Shown: in pieces, positions 1-8,661 of the stretch | Layout: each line of letters opens with the position of its first letter | How positions within the stretch are numbered: the stretch's first letter is position 1 | Source of the DNA: Conidiobolus incongruus B7586 | Lineage: Eukaryota; Entomophthoromycota; Entomophthoromycetes; Entomophthorales; Conidiobolaceae | NCBI GenBank assembly: GCA_000697335.1 | Contig: JNEM01015822.1 | Coordinates: 1 to 12,356, forward strand | DNA length: 12,356 nt | Direction of reading: 5' to 3' | The notes under the pieces: model-generated | Seen by the model: only the letters and a program-made list of their open reading frames with translations | Database searches by the model: none | Told to the model about the DNA's origin: nothing | Program-made: the position numbers and the translations under genes

Positions 1-1202
1 TATATATATATAATTTATAAAAAAATAAATATTTTCAAACTATATATATGTATTTAATTTTAATTATTTTTTTACTAAAATATTTTGATATTAAAATTTA
101 TATTTAAATTTAATTATATTTAAACTAGATTGTGATTATCAAAAGGATTTTATTTTTATATTTTTAATACTTAACTATAAACTCTCTAAAATCTTCTACA
201 ACTTGCAAATAGTTTATAAAGATAGTGCTTTATCTAAAACTACCATATATCATTAGATATGTGATTTTAAAACTAAAACCGACATTATTTAAAATTTATC
301 AAAATCTAAAAAACTAATTTCTACTGTTATTTCTATTAGAGAATTTTTAAAGTAATTTAATATTAATTATATAAAAATATTATATTTACTTGAGTTTAAA
401 CTTAGATTAATTGATAAAAATATAGAATAAATACTTTATAATTTAACAAAAAACTAAAAGAAAACTAAATTAACTATAGTTAAACTAAACTTATTAAGGT
501 ATAACCAAAAACAAAAGTTTTTATATTAAATACTTATAATTAATAAATCTTAAACTCTTTTATATAATTCTTTACTTAAAAATAAAATACAATATTAGGT
601 TAAGTTAGATCAATTCTTTTTATAAATTCCAATAAATAAATACTTTAAATATAAGGAAATATTAATTATTATAATGGATTATAATAGTATATAGTTTTTT
701 TATTTAATATCTCAAGGAAAATCAATTAATGGTAATTTATATATTATTTTTTTAAATAATATAATTTTTAAATGGTATTTTTGATATAAATTAAAAACAT
801 TTATTATTTTACATAATAATTGCAAAATATATAAAGCTAAAGTTATAAAAGATTTTTTATATAAAAAAATAAAAGGAGCTACCATATCTAATATATTTAC
901 CTGTTTATAACCCATATAATTATAATTATTTTAGATAATTAAAAAAATATCTTATAGGAAAAAAAATTCCTATACACAAATTAAATTGGTTTATAAAATA
1001 TCAGATTTCAGTTTTTAATAAAAAAAACTATTTTTTAGTTATTAGAAACTTATCAAAAGTTTAGAAAAGAGTTGTTAATAATAAAGGAAGCTGTTAATTT
1101 TATATTATTAATTATTTTTTATAAATTATTGATTGATTTATTATTTTAATTTTAATTTCAAAACTGTACCATTATTTAATTTTTATATTAATATATTAAA
1201 AT
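1..1202 (+). mobile_element. Decayed mariner DNA transposon, copy A
   Basis: This stretch aligns along its length with the better preserved mariner at 10251-11864 and has the same orientation. It lacks the 383-base duplication of that copy and about 53 bases of the transposase region (near position 330). Similarity ends near 1202, just after the shared right end that reads AATATATTAAAATT here. On the left it continues almost to position 1, so the true left end may lie at or outside the window edge. Differences from copy B are mostly T or A here where B has C or G. It cannot encode a working transposase: the codons for the second and third catalytic aspartates are changed and the frame is broken. 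I am confident it is a mariner relic and unsure of its exact left boundary. Confidence 0.85.
116..1097 (+). pseudogene. Mariner transposase relic (copy A)
   Basis: This is the counterpart of the copy B transposase frame at 10341-11375. The start codon position now reads ATA, and the family end codon position is at 1095-1097. The 53-base internal deletion is not a multiple of three, and many stops are scattered through the frame. The region matching the second catalytic motif (HDNYKIHKAK in copy B) reads HNNCKIYKAK here, so Asp has become Asn by G-to-A. The third aspartate codon is also lost. Readable stretches such as KAKVIKDFLYKK confirm the identity. It is an old, fully dead copy. Confidence 0.8.
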
Positions 1203-1317
1203 TATTTATTAAAATAAAAATATTAATATTAATTTAAATTAAAATAATTTTATAAAATAATAATTAATAAATAAAATAAATTTTAATTTTATTAATTACA
1301 CTAATAAAGTTATTAAA

Positions 1318-1880
1318 AGAATCAATTAATAATAAGTTTTATATAGTTTTATTGAAAAAATATTTTAAATTAAATTTAATAATATTTTTTTAATTATTAA
1401 ATAATCTATAATAAATAAAGTTAAAACTATAAATATTCTCTTATTAGAGAGAAATAAAAAACTAATATATTTTAATTTATATATTTATAAATATATTATA
1501 TAGATAAAAAACAGTTTTTAAAAAATTCTATATAAAATTTAATTAATCTATAAATATCATGAATTAAACTTATATATTATAATATATCCTATAAAAAAAT
1601 ATAAAATACTAAATAAAAAAACCAAAAAAAATGAAAGAAAAAATAAAAAAATAAAGTTAATAAAAATAAAAAAATATATAATTAAGAAAGTCAAATGGTT
1701 TAAATCCCTTAAACTTATTAAACTATAGTCTATAAAATGGATTTTCTAGAATATCACCAGTTTTTAAAATAAAAAGATTTAAATATCCCTTTTATAAAAT
1801 ATTAAATTTTAGTTTTTGATTAAAAAAAAACTTTGAATTATTGGAAATCAATTAAAAAAAATAAAATATTGCGAATAAAA
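1318..1880 (+). pseudogene. Fragments of another Tc1/mariner-type transposase
   Basis: Two patches resemble DDE transposase but do not continue copy A. At about 1318-1365 the frame reads ESINNKFYIVLLKK, close to KSINNKLYITFLNK of copy B. At about 1690-1870 there is an LNP followed by LKLIKL, a TAG and SIKW, like the LNPIE..W block of Tc1 transposases, then FIKY.ILVFD.KK, which parallels FVKHQISVLNKK near the C-terminus of copy B. The spacing between the patches is longer than in an intact element, so DNA has been inserted or two fragments are adjacent. Frames change and stops are frequent. The assignment rests on short matches read by eye. Confidence 0.42.
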
Positions 1881-2120
1881 TAAATAATGATATTATAATA
1901 TATATTTATTTTTTAAGTCATATATTAGAATTTTTATTTATTTATAATATCAAAAGAATCTTATAATTTAATTTTAAAATTTTCATTAATCATAAAGTAA
2001 TAATATTTATTAAGAAAAAAACACAGAATAATTAAAATGAAATTAATTATTTATAATATATTATTATTTATTGATTATATTTATTATGTGTTTAATGATG
2101 ATTAAGATATTACTTTTTTC
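1881..2120. other. AT-rich spacer without recognisable genes
   Basis: This short A/T-rich stretch separates the transposase fragments from the CAP relic. I see no coding frame, RNA gene or clear repeat in it. Confidence 0.5.
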
Positions 2121-2458
2121 TTTATTATTAAAGTAATGGATCCAAATAATGTTTATTCATCCAATGCCATTTTCCTTCAAGTTTGAATTGACCAAATTCT
2201 TGAGATAAGATGTCAGCGTCATCTAAAGACCCATTGCGTCTTTGAGAGCAAGTATACCTTAAGTTATATTCTCAGCACATGTGATCCAATTGTGTCTAGC
2301 TCTGGTCAATTTATCGCCAAAGCCGCTTCCATCAGAACAATTATGAGACCTTTTATTGATTTTGAATTGATCCTTAGGATGTAGTTGAGCTGCCTATGCA
2401 ATTGGTCGTTGATCAGGAGAGCTTTAACACCTTCCCTTGAGCGTGTATTATGCACCAT
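2121..2458 (-). pseudogene. CAP/SCP (PR-1-like) domain protein, broken
   Basis: Read on the minus strand, this GC-richer island gives the core of a CAP domain, the fold of secreted PR-1/SCP proteins. The order is MVHNTRSREGVKALLINDQLH (2394-2458), then after a frame change AAQLHPKDQFKINKRSHNCSDGSGFGDKL (about 2308-2390, quoted as one continuous but short block), CAEN (2268-2279), DAMGL and a WIHYF-like end (2130-2144), as in CAP proteins that end in a Trp-rich strand. There is one frame change near 2385-2400. In-frame stops are TAA at 2259-2261, TAG at 2223-2225 and TGA at 2157-2159, each one transition from a sense codon. The first frame stays partly readable upstream to about 2630, where TAA codons sit among Gln-rich sequence, so the original gene was probably longer. 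It is divergent from the LEA-2 gene at 3260. Confidence 0.72.
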
Positions 2459-2639
2459 TATTTGAGTTATTTGTATTTTGTCATTTATGATAAATTGATT
2501 TGAAACAGATAGGTTAAATATTATTTGAGATTACAAAATTATGTTTGGGTCTTGGTTGTGTTATAATACTGAGTTTATCAACTGTTCCAATTATTCCAAT
2601 ACTTTGAAAATTTTTCCCAGCTCCATTTCATTAGAGTGA

Positions 2640-3259
2640 AACCATTACAGTAATTTATTGACTAGGTTTTATCAACTTTATCAACATTTATCAAGTTTTT
2701 ATTCACAATCAGTAATATACAAAATATAAAAGCACAATTATCAAAATTTCTACTTAAGATTTTTGAATAGAATAATCTCAAGTATTAATTAAATTCCAAT
2801 TCAATTCCATTAATTTTGCTTACAATAGAAATCAAATAAAAATTTTATTTGTGATTAGTAAATCATAAATTAATTATTATTTCAAAGGGGAAATTTTACA
2901 AAGCAAATTTCTAAAAAGTTAAATCTTATGATTGATTTATCCCTTAGAATTTTTAAGGTGTATATTAATATTATTGTGACAATATTCTGAATAAAATTTC
3001 ATATTTTCAATTTAACAAAAAATTAAATTTTTCAAAGTAATTTTTATTATGAAAAGAATTAAATATAAACAATAGATATATAATGATTTATATATGTTAT
3101 TGACAAATTAACTATTATTATTGTCACAATGCATTTTAACTATTTTAATCAATTTGACTCAGTTTTAAATTAGTTTGAAAAATTCGGAATTTAAATTATT
3201 TAAACTTATATACAAACTCTTGATTATTACTAATTTTTATTTTTATTTTAAAAAAAATT
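2640..3259. other. AT-rich region between the CAP relic and the LEA-2 gene
   Basis: This region lies between two divergently oriented genes and is the likely promoter region of the downstream gene. It holds a short imperfect run of a TTTATCAAC unit near 2668-2697 and two ATTGTGACAAT palindromes in opposite orientation (2973-2983 and 3120-3130). A TATATA stretch lies near 3208, about 50 bases before the ATG. No coding frame was recognised. Confidence 0.45.
2973..3130. promoter_or_regulatory. Pair of ATTGTGACAAT palindromic sites
   Basis: The 11-base word ATTGTGACAAT at 2973-2983 occurs again as its reverse complement, ATTGTCACAAT, at 3120-3130. Each is a 5-1-5 palindrome. The two copies are about 137 bases apart, and the nearer one lies about 130 bases before the ATG at 3260. 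A repeated palindrome in a presumed promoter could be a transcription factor site. That role is inferred, and chance is possible in such AT-rich DNA. Confidence 0.25.
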
Positions 3260-3946
3260 ATGAAGTTTTTACAATCTTCTAAAATTCATAGCTTTATAAA
3301 ACCTGTTAGGACAAGTTCAAAACCTTATAAGCATCAGTACACCAGACTGAATGTGACATTACTCGACAAATTTCGACTTCGATCATTTCTAATCGGCTAT
3401 GGCTTTTTAATCCTACTAATCATAATCGAACTTCTAATATATTTCTTGGTGCCAAAGACACCTAATATTTTTTTAAAAGCTTATGACAAGTCGAATACTT
3501 TGGACCCTTTTAATCATTTAATTCTACAAAATGATCAAATTTTAATACAGTTTAACACTACTTTAATGATTCATAATCCCAATTTTATTGATTTTCAATT
3601 AGGTTCAAGTTTTGTAAATATTGAAATGATTAGAAAGGATTCTACACTGTTGTTGGCAAGTGGTCAACTTGGAAATAAAATGGAGTTACCTAAGAGATCA
3701 ACCACTGAAGTGGTGATTCATTCCAACATTAAATTGAATAATGATCCTGGTGAAAAGTTTACAGAGACTGTGATTTATAATTTGTTGAGGTATCATTGCA
3801 ATGTGAAGGAGGAGTTGCGTGTGGATATGAAATTGAACCTGAAAGTTGATTTAAATTTTCAGTATTATGGTTGGGTCAATATGCCTTTAGCTAAGGATTG
3901 GAGTGTTAATTGGGATTGCGGCTGGAATGTTAGAAATTCGGTTTAA
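3260..3946 (+). CDS. LEA-2-like single-pass membrane protein
   Basis: This is an intact 228-residue protein with no sign of an intron. Residues 1-42 are basic and probably cytosolic, residues 43-64 form one strongly hydrophobic membrane segment (FLIGYGFLILLIIIELLIYF), and the rest has the beta-rich pattern of a LEA-2 domain, including NTTLMIHNPN at 99-108 and a Trp-rich end (WVNMPLAKDW). N99-T-T is a possible N-glycosylation site, which fits a lumenal or external C-terminal domain. LEA-2 domains occur in plant NDR1/HIN1-type proteins and in yeast Vac7 and Tag1, where a lipid-binding role at the vacuole has been proposed. Function here is inferred only from fold and topology. The ATG follows an A-rich context. 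All Trp codons are TGG and no Gln is TAA or TAG, which supports the standard code. The gene ends 23 bases from the end of the convergent Pus3 homologue. Confidence 0.8.
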   Translation: MKFLQSSKIHSFIKPVRTSSKPYKHQYTRLNVTLLDKFRLRSFLIGYGFLILLIIIELLIYFLVPKTPNIFLKAYDKSNTLDPFNHLILQNDQILIQFNTTLMIHNPNFIDFQLGSSFVNIEMIRKDSTLLLASGQLGNKMELPKRSTTEVVIHSNIKLNNDPGEKFTETVIYNLLRYHCNVKEELRVDMKLNLKVDLNFQYYGWVNMPLAKDWSVNWDCGWNVRNSV

Positions 3947-3969
3947 TGGTGATTTATTAAATTTTATTT

Positions 3970-5412
3970 CTATCGTTGTTCTTGTTCCTGTTCTTGTTTT
4001 AATTTTCGCTTCTTTTCCATCTTGTCACATAATCTTTGGTTGCGTACTTGGATATTTGAGCATTTAACATGATCTAGCATTAGAACATAGTCACGAACTC
4101 CCATCATACTGCCACCACCGATCATCATGGTCAGGCTGCGGTCGTCCGTCTCCTCTAAAGTTTTAACACCACTGGAACTAATTACTCGTCAATGGTGCGT
4201 AGCACGTTGGAATAGTGCCAAGCTTTTGTTAAATGCAACTGGAACTGCTCTTGTATAAGATTAAATGTTCTATTGAGACCTGGGAAGAATTCCTCCTTAT
4301 TTACAGATTGAACAGATTGCCAATTGATAGTATTGGGATAGACGCAATCATAGAGCACCAAGGGATGTGGGGATGCCATTGCATACACTAGTTTCAAGGC
4401 ACTTTCAGTAATATTGGACAGTTTTTGAATTAGTTCAGGTATTTCTAATCCTTGGCCTATTAGGAATAGATTGGCCATAATGCAGCGGACCATGTGCCAT
4501 AGGTAGGTGGATACGTATAATTCTAATTCGTAGAATTGTATGTTTCCTAAAGCTGATACTAATTGGTTGGAAGGTTGGTTATAGAAACGACATGGTTGAA
4601 TTTTAGCGAATTTGATATTTCTGAAAAAATTAGTAATCTGTTTGCTACTATCCTGTCTGCAAAAATTGCGGAAATCATGCTCCCCGATGAGATATTGGCA
4701 TGCTTCATTCATATTTTGAATATTTAGGCTGGGTTAGGCTAAGAAGAAGTAGCTATACTTTCTCAAAATACAGTGAAAACGAGCGTGAAAATCTTCGGGT
4801 ACGGGAGCCCATGCTAAGCCGCGAATTTCCGGAGGCAACTGTTTGTTGATAATTTCTGCATAAGATAATTCGTCCTCTGTGAGATTGAGAGGATCTTGAG
4901 CAATGATTTCCTTGGAGACTTGAGATCTGACCTTAAAACTCAAGACTTGAGCCAATCCACTTACCCCTTTATCGGTTCTGCCACATCGGGAAATGTCGCA
5001 AGTTTCGGGATCTAGAATCAGTTTTGTGGTGACCAGTGCCCTGAATAAATGTGACTCTATCGTAGTTAACTCTTCTTCATTTCCTTGCCTGCTCTTTCCA
5101 TTCGATTTCTTCTGACTTTGGGGTGGATTGGGATGCTCTCCCTGAGCTGCCAGCTCGCAATATTCCCAGCCCAAGTAGCACACTTTGATAGCAATTTTCC
5201 TCTGGGTATATTTGCTCATATTGAAAGGTTGTTTCTCTTTTAACTTCTTCGGCACTTTCTCCTTCTTTTTAGATGCTTCACTATTATTATTATTATTATG
5301 ACTTTTCTTCAACATTTTCTTAGGTGGTAAAGAGTCAATATTTTGTAAACTTTCAAGTTGTTTTAATTTTTCTATTAATTGTACTTTACTCTAATTCCTG
5401 ATATTCATTCAT
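3970..5412 (-). pseudogene. PUS3: tRNA pseudouridine synthase Pus3/Deg1 homologue with disrupted frame
   Basis: Pus3/Deg1 makes pseudouridine at positions 38 and 39 of the tRNA anticodon stem. Identity rests on the N-terminal SKVQLIEKLKQLE block, on RKIAIKVCYLGWEY, on the catalytic motif CGRTDKGVSG (Asp codon 4971-4973), on AWAPVPEDFHARF, HDFRNFC (4659-4679), WHMVRCIM, LYDCVYP, and on a C-terminal GGGSMMGVRDYV...VRNQR block with a lysine-rich tail. From the ATG at 5410-5412 to the TAG at 3970 the span is about 480 codons, the usual length. The frame is interrupted three times: a one-base shift near 5389-5391, a TAA at 4734-4736 between YSYFFLA and PSLNIQNM, and a second shift near 4185. No plausible intron removes these without deleting conserved residues. 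An (AAT)n run codes for Asn. It is either a recently decaying gene or copy, or it contains assembly errors. An AATAAA follows the stop. Confidence 0.82.
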
Positions 5413-5779
5413 ATTGGTTGATAAATAAAAATTTTTTAATAAATTAGAATTCTTAATAATTTTATTGAGAAAAAATTTTTTTATAAATTACTGAAAATAA
5501 ATTACTTTTTGTTTAAAAAAATAAAGATATATAAATTTAATAATTAATGAAAATAGTTCAATGTATTTCATCTAATAAATAAATCTATTCTGAGTTGAAT
5601 GTATTGATGTTTTATTATAATTGTTGAAAGTGAATTAATTTAAAAATTAAATATTATTAAAATTCAGATTATTGATCGTTAAAGTGATTTTTCAAAAATA
5701 CTTAATTTTAAGGTACTTTGGACTACTTTGAACTATCAAAGTGCGCAGAACATTCAAAACAAAATAATCTTTATATTAA
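5413..5779. other. AT-rich region upstream of the Pus3 homologue
   Basis: This is the 5' side of the minus-strand Pus3 homologue and would contain its promoter. I see no convincing coding frame or named promoter element. Confidence 0.4.
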
Positions 5780-6031
5780 ATACTAGCATTACTTGAGGAA
5801 GCAAAACTCGCTTCAGAATTAGGAAAGGAAGTTGATCTGAGATATTCGGTCATAAAATGGATTGAAAAGGAGTTTTATTGGTCATATCTGATAGCGGGGA
5901 GAACCGAGACCGAGCTGACCTTGGTATCAATTATCTAACTCCCCGGTTTTTATAAGGTAAGGTGGGTCGAGCAACATTATTTGGGAGTTACTGCGGTGAC
6001 TTGGCTGAATAGGCAAATAATGAATAAAGAG
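5780..6031 (+). pseudogene. Unidentified coding relic
   Basis: In this GC-richer patch one plus-strand frame stays open from 5780 to 5935, is cut by TAA at 5936-5938 and stays open again to a TAG at 6032-6034. It reads LALLEEAKLASELGKEV, then SVIKWIEKEFYWSYL, and after the stop VEQHYLGVTAVTWLNRQ. The residue mix is protein-like, whereas random frames in this window hit stops about every ten codons. I do not recognise the family. The first block faintly recalls a segment of kinesin-3 proteins, but the match is too short to use. More stops follow to about 6110. It could also be a chance open frame. Confidence 0.35.
5895..5945. other. Nested GC-rich hairpin followed by a T run
   Basis: CGGGGAG (5895-5901) pairs perfectly with CTCCCCG (5939-5945). 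Inside, a tandem ACCGAG ACCGAG (5903-5914) can pair with CTTGGT (5920-5925), leaving a five-base loop when the second copy pairs. A T run (5947-5951) follows after one base. The structure stands out from the AT-rich surroundings. It may be a structured RNA or only part of the coding relic it overlaps. No tRNA cloverleaf is visible. Confidence 0.35.
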
Positions 6032-6119
6032 TAGATGAATCTGTATGTAAAGGGAGAATGACCACTATATTGAGTTGGTGCAAGGATATTTAATCAAAGT
6101 AGAGACTCATAGCTGGTAA

Positions 6120-6690
6120 TAATATTATATAATTGTAAAATAAAATTATATAAATTTCATCAATTACTTTCATTAATTCATTATTTGTAGACATTTCTCT
6201 TGATTAGATCAATTAATAATAATTTAATGTATTTTTCATAGGTAATAATATTTGGAGTAAAATAGTTATTAGCATATTTGTATGTCTTATTAGACAGCAT
6301 TACCTTGAGTATTAAGTATCAAAAATATATACCAATATCAACTATTTTTTAAAATTAATAATCTCTTATTTTAAAATAATTTTCTATTAATGATTAATTA
6401 TATATTATCATATCAATTAAAGAATAATTCTTATCTAGTTTGTTATTTGGATTTATACTTGGGTTAGAATTGATTAACTATTGCTAAATTGATAATTATA
6501 ATATAAAAAATTAATCAACTATTGATTTACTATTATTATTATTAATTAAAATTATGTTATATTTTTAAGGATTGATTATATTTAATCATTTGATAATTTC
6601 CAGAATGAAAAATTATTTTGTTTTGAAAAATTGGAGTTATTAGTGTGAATGGATGGAATTTTGTAGAACATTATTAGCTAACAATAGTTA
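6120..6690. other. AT-rich spacer
   Basis: This region lies between the coding relic and the 3' end of the spliced membrane protein gene. I see no coding frame, RNA gene or repeat worth naming. Confidence 0.5.
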
Positions 6691-6703
6691 GTAATTGAAG
6701 ACA

Positions 6704-7173
6704 TTAATTAAATCCTATATGGGATGGCAAAGTAATATCCGAAAAGTAAGAGGGTGGTCGTTTGACTGCGTCCTGGTAAGCTGGAGCGGGTGGTGGCAGT
6801 TGAAACATACGACTCGAATTCGATCCCAATATCACTATGGAGTCCAATCTGTCACCATCCGTAAACGAAAAAAATTCGAGACTATTAACTTTATAATTCA
6901 TTACCATTCTTATCTAAATATATTCAATATACTACTATATAATATGGCGAGTTAATAACTTACTATAAATAAAACAAACCATATTGAAGCCAGTGCACCC
7001 AATATAATAAACAGCGCAAAATTAGTGAATTTTGAAGTTTTAATAAAATTCACAACAACACAAGCTATTAAGTTAATACCTATTAAAATTAACAATCTAT
7101 TCATCAACTTTTTAATTTTTGTATGAATCAATTTGAATTGATTGACTTTATCCCTTTTGGTCATTGTTGTCAT
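6704..7173 (-). CDS. Small two-span membrane protein with a PPxY tail (two exons)
   Basis: Exon 1 runs from ATG 7173 down to 6964 and exon 2 from 6913 down to the TAA at 6704. Joining them removes a 50-base GTAAGT...TTTAG intron and keeps the frame, giving 139 residues. An in-frame stop lies just upstream of the ATG at 7177-7179. Residues about 27-44 and 51-72 are membrane segments with a short basic link (KTSK). The tail is polar with a proline-rich end, QLPPPAPAYQDAVKRPPSYF, in which PPSY at 123-126 matches the PPxY motif bound by WW domains of Nedd4/Rsp5 ubiquitin ligases. With the N-terminus in the cytosol, the tail would also be cytosolic. The higher GC of exon 2 supports coding. I do not recognise the family; the SKFTNFAL segment faintly recalls TMEM208/Snd2. 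A ubiquitin-adaptor role is only an inference from the motif. Confidence 0.62.
6914..6963 (-). other. Predicted 50-base GT-AG intron
   Basis: On the minus strand the intron begins GTAAGT at 6963-6958, matching the donor consensus, and ends TTTAG at 6914. An ATTAAC near the donor or an AT-rich stretch nearer the acceptor could serve as branch site, so the branch point is unclear. It interrupts the gene between codons (phase 0). A second AG at 6909 would shift the frame, so the 6914 acceptor is preferred. Confidence 0.6.
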
Positions 7174-7273
7174 AGCTTAATATCAATGGAAAAGGTATTT
7201 AATATTATTGATATTATTAATAATATTATTATTATCTATTCAAAAATTTCATCTTTACTTAGCAACATAGATG

Positions 7274-7281
7274 TATTTATA
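7274..7281 (-). promoter_or_regulatory. Possible TATA box for the spliced gene
   Basis: The minus strand reads TATAAATA here within GAGGTATAAATACATC, about 100 bases upstream of the ATG at 7173. The position and the slightly GC-richer flank suit a TATA box, but TATA-like words are frequent in this DNA. Confidence 0.25.
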
Positions 7282-7341
7282 CCTCGAAAAATAAAAGATA
7301 ATCAAATTTCATATAAATTTAGTATTGATAATCAGGGTTAA

Positions 7342-8597
7342 TTTCATTTTTTCATAATTGAGGAAATATTGTTAAGTTCAAATTATTATTATTATTATTA
7401 AATTTTTAGGGAATATTAACCATTATTGATTTAATTTGTATAGAATATTATATAATTAATAAATTGATTTCAAAATAAAATTATTCATTTTATTATTTTA
7501 TATATATAAAAATAATATTAATAAAATCATCAAATTTTATAAGATCCAAAGATCAACAACTTAAATTATAAAATTATTTAATCTTTGCCTAAAATTAATA
7601 AAATTTATCAATTACTAAATTGAGGGAAATATTTACCCACAATTAAAGTGAGTTTACCCCATCCGATAGTCTCTTGGTTTATCAGGGTTAAATTGATATA
7701 GTTTTAAAAGGTTTATATAATTAAAATATTCAATTAATAATGAAATATTTCAAAAAAATGAAATTAATTAATTAAATCCTGATAATTAAATATTTTATTA
7801 TAGCTATATCATTATTATTTGAAATTTTTCTTTTTTAATATTAAATCAAATCATATATTTTATAATTAAATTCATCTTTAATATGACTAAAATTGATTTA
7901 ATATTTGAATTTATATTGGTTTAAAATTGAGAAAAGTTTTTATAGATGCATATTTAAAAGTATACATATGAAAGAATATTGATTTTTCAATATAAAATTT
8001 TTAGGATTATTATTTTGGTTATCTCTCAAAAACTGCATTGAATTGAAACCAAAGTAGAAATAAAAAATATTTGAGATAATATTCTTGGTAATGATATTTC
8101 ATAGGGCTGAAAATTAAAAAAGCGCATTTCTTTCAGCATTATATTATAGATTGTTTGATAAATGACAATTTTCTATTAAGTATAGAAACCAAGTTTCGTG
8201 TTAATACACCTCTAATATTCAATTCTTCTCACTAAGTTCATTTTACTGCTTAAACTTGAAAATTTCCAATATTAACTTATAATAATTGTTAATGATCATA
8301 ATATAAATGTCATAAATCTTAAATTATTTAATAATTAAAGACTAAAATTTACTTATATTAATTATTATATAAATTAGAACTTTAAAATTCTTTAAAGATT
8401 TAATTAAATTATTTATATTATATTTGATTGCCCTAATTAACCATATAATCCTTATCATATATTATTCTAATTATTAACGATATGTAATATTTTGATTGGA
8501 TATATCAACAATATATTTCAACTTATTTAAACTATAGGTAATCGATATAATTTTTTAATTAATATTCGAATATATAAGAATCTTAATTTTTGTATGA
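7342..8597. other. AT-rich desert with short simple repeats
   Basis: No gene is recognisable on either strand. An (ATT)n run lies at 7382-7400. A slightly GC-richer patch sits at about 7620-7690 and another at about 8020-8220; the latter has GCTGAAA and TTTCAGC arms around 8105-8139. Neither has a coding frame I can defend. Confidence 0.45.
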
Positions 8598-8616
8598 ATA
8601 TATATATATATATATA
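8598..8616. repeat. (AT)n microsatellite
   Basis: A run of alternating A and T within an otherwise mixed AT-rich sequence, just before the GC-richer relic at 8662. Confidence 0.7.
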
Positions 8617-8661
8617 GACTACCAAATCCTATTCTACATTATATTATCAATGATATTGTAG

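Noticed and set aside
712-915. Minus-strand open frame at 712-915
   Set aside because: It is the antisense of the mariner copy A transposase region.
4722-4760. A 30-base GT-AG intron in the Pus3 homologue (GTATAG...CCCAG) that would remove the TAA at 4734
   Set aside because: It would delete the conserved YSYFF segment, and introns this short are unlikely; the one supported intron here is 50 bases.
4182-5391. Programmed frameshifting at stop codons, since both frame changes in the Pus3 homologue occur near GAG TAA
   Set aside because: The two shifts differ in direction, and a third site is a plain in-frame TAA with no shift. Ordinary decay or assembly error is simpler.
5895-5945. A tRNA gene suggested by the GGGGAG...CTCCCC stem
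   Set aside because: The enclosed sequence is too short and has no cloverleaf, anticodon loop or T-loop.
6695-7341. Plus-strand open frames at 6695-6955 and 7123-7341
   Set aside because: They lie opposite the spliced minus-strand gene or its upstream region, have low-complexity composition, and the first lacks an ATG start.
7331-7691. Repeated word ATCAGGGTTAA at 7331-7341 and about 7681-7691, considered as a telomere-like or regulatory repeat
   Set aside because: There are only two copies of an 11-base word and no tandem array.
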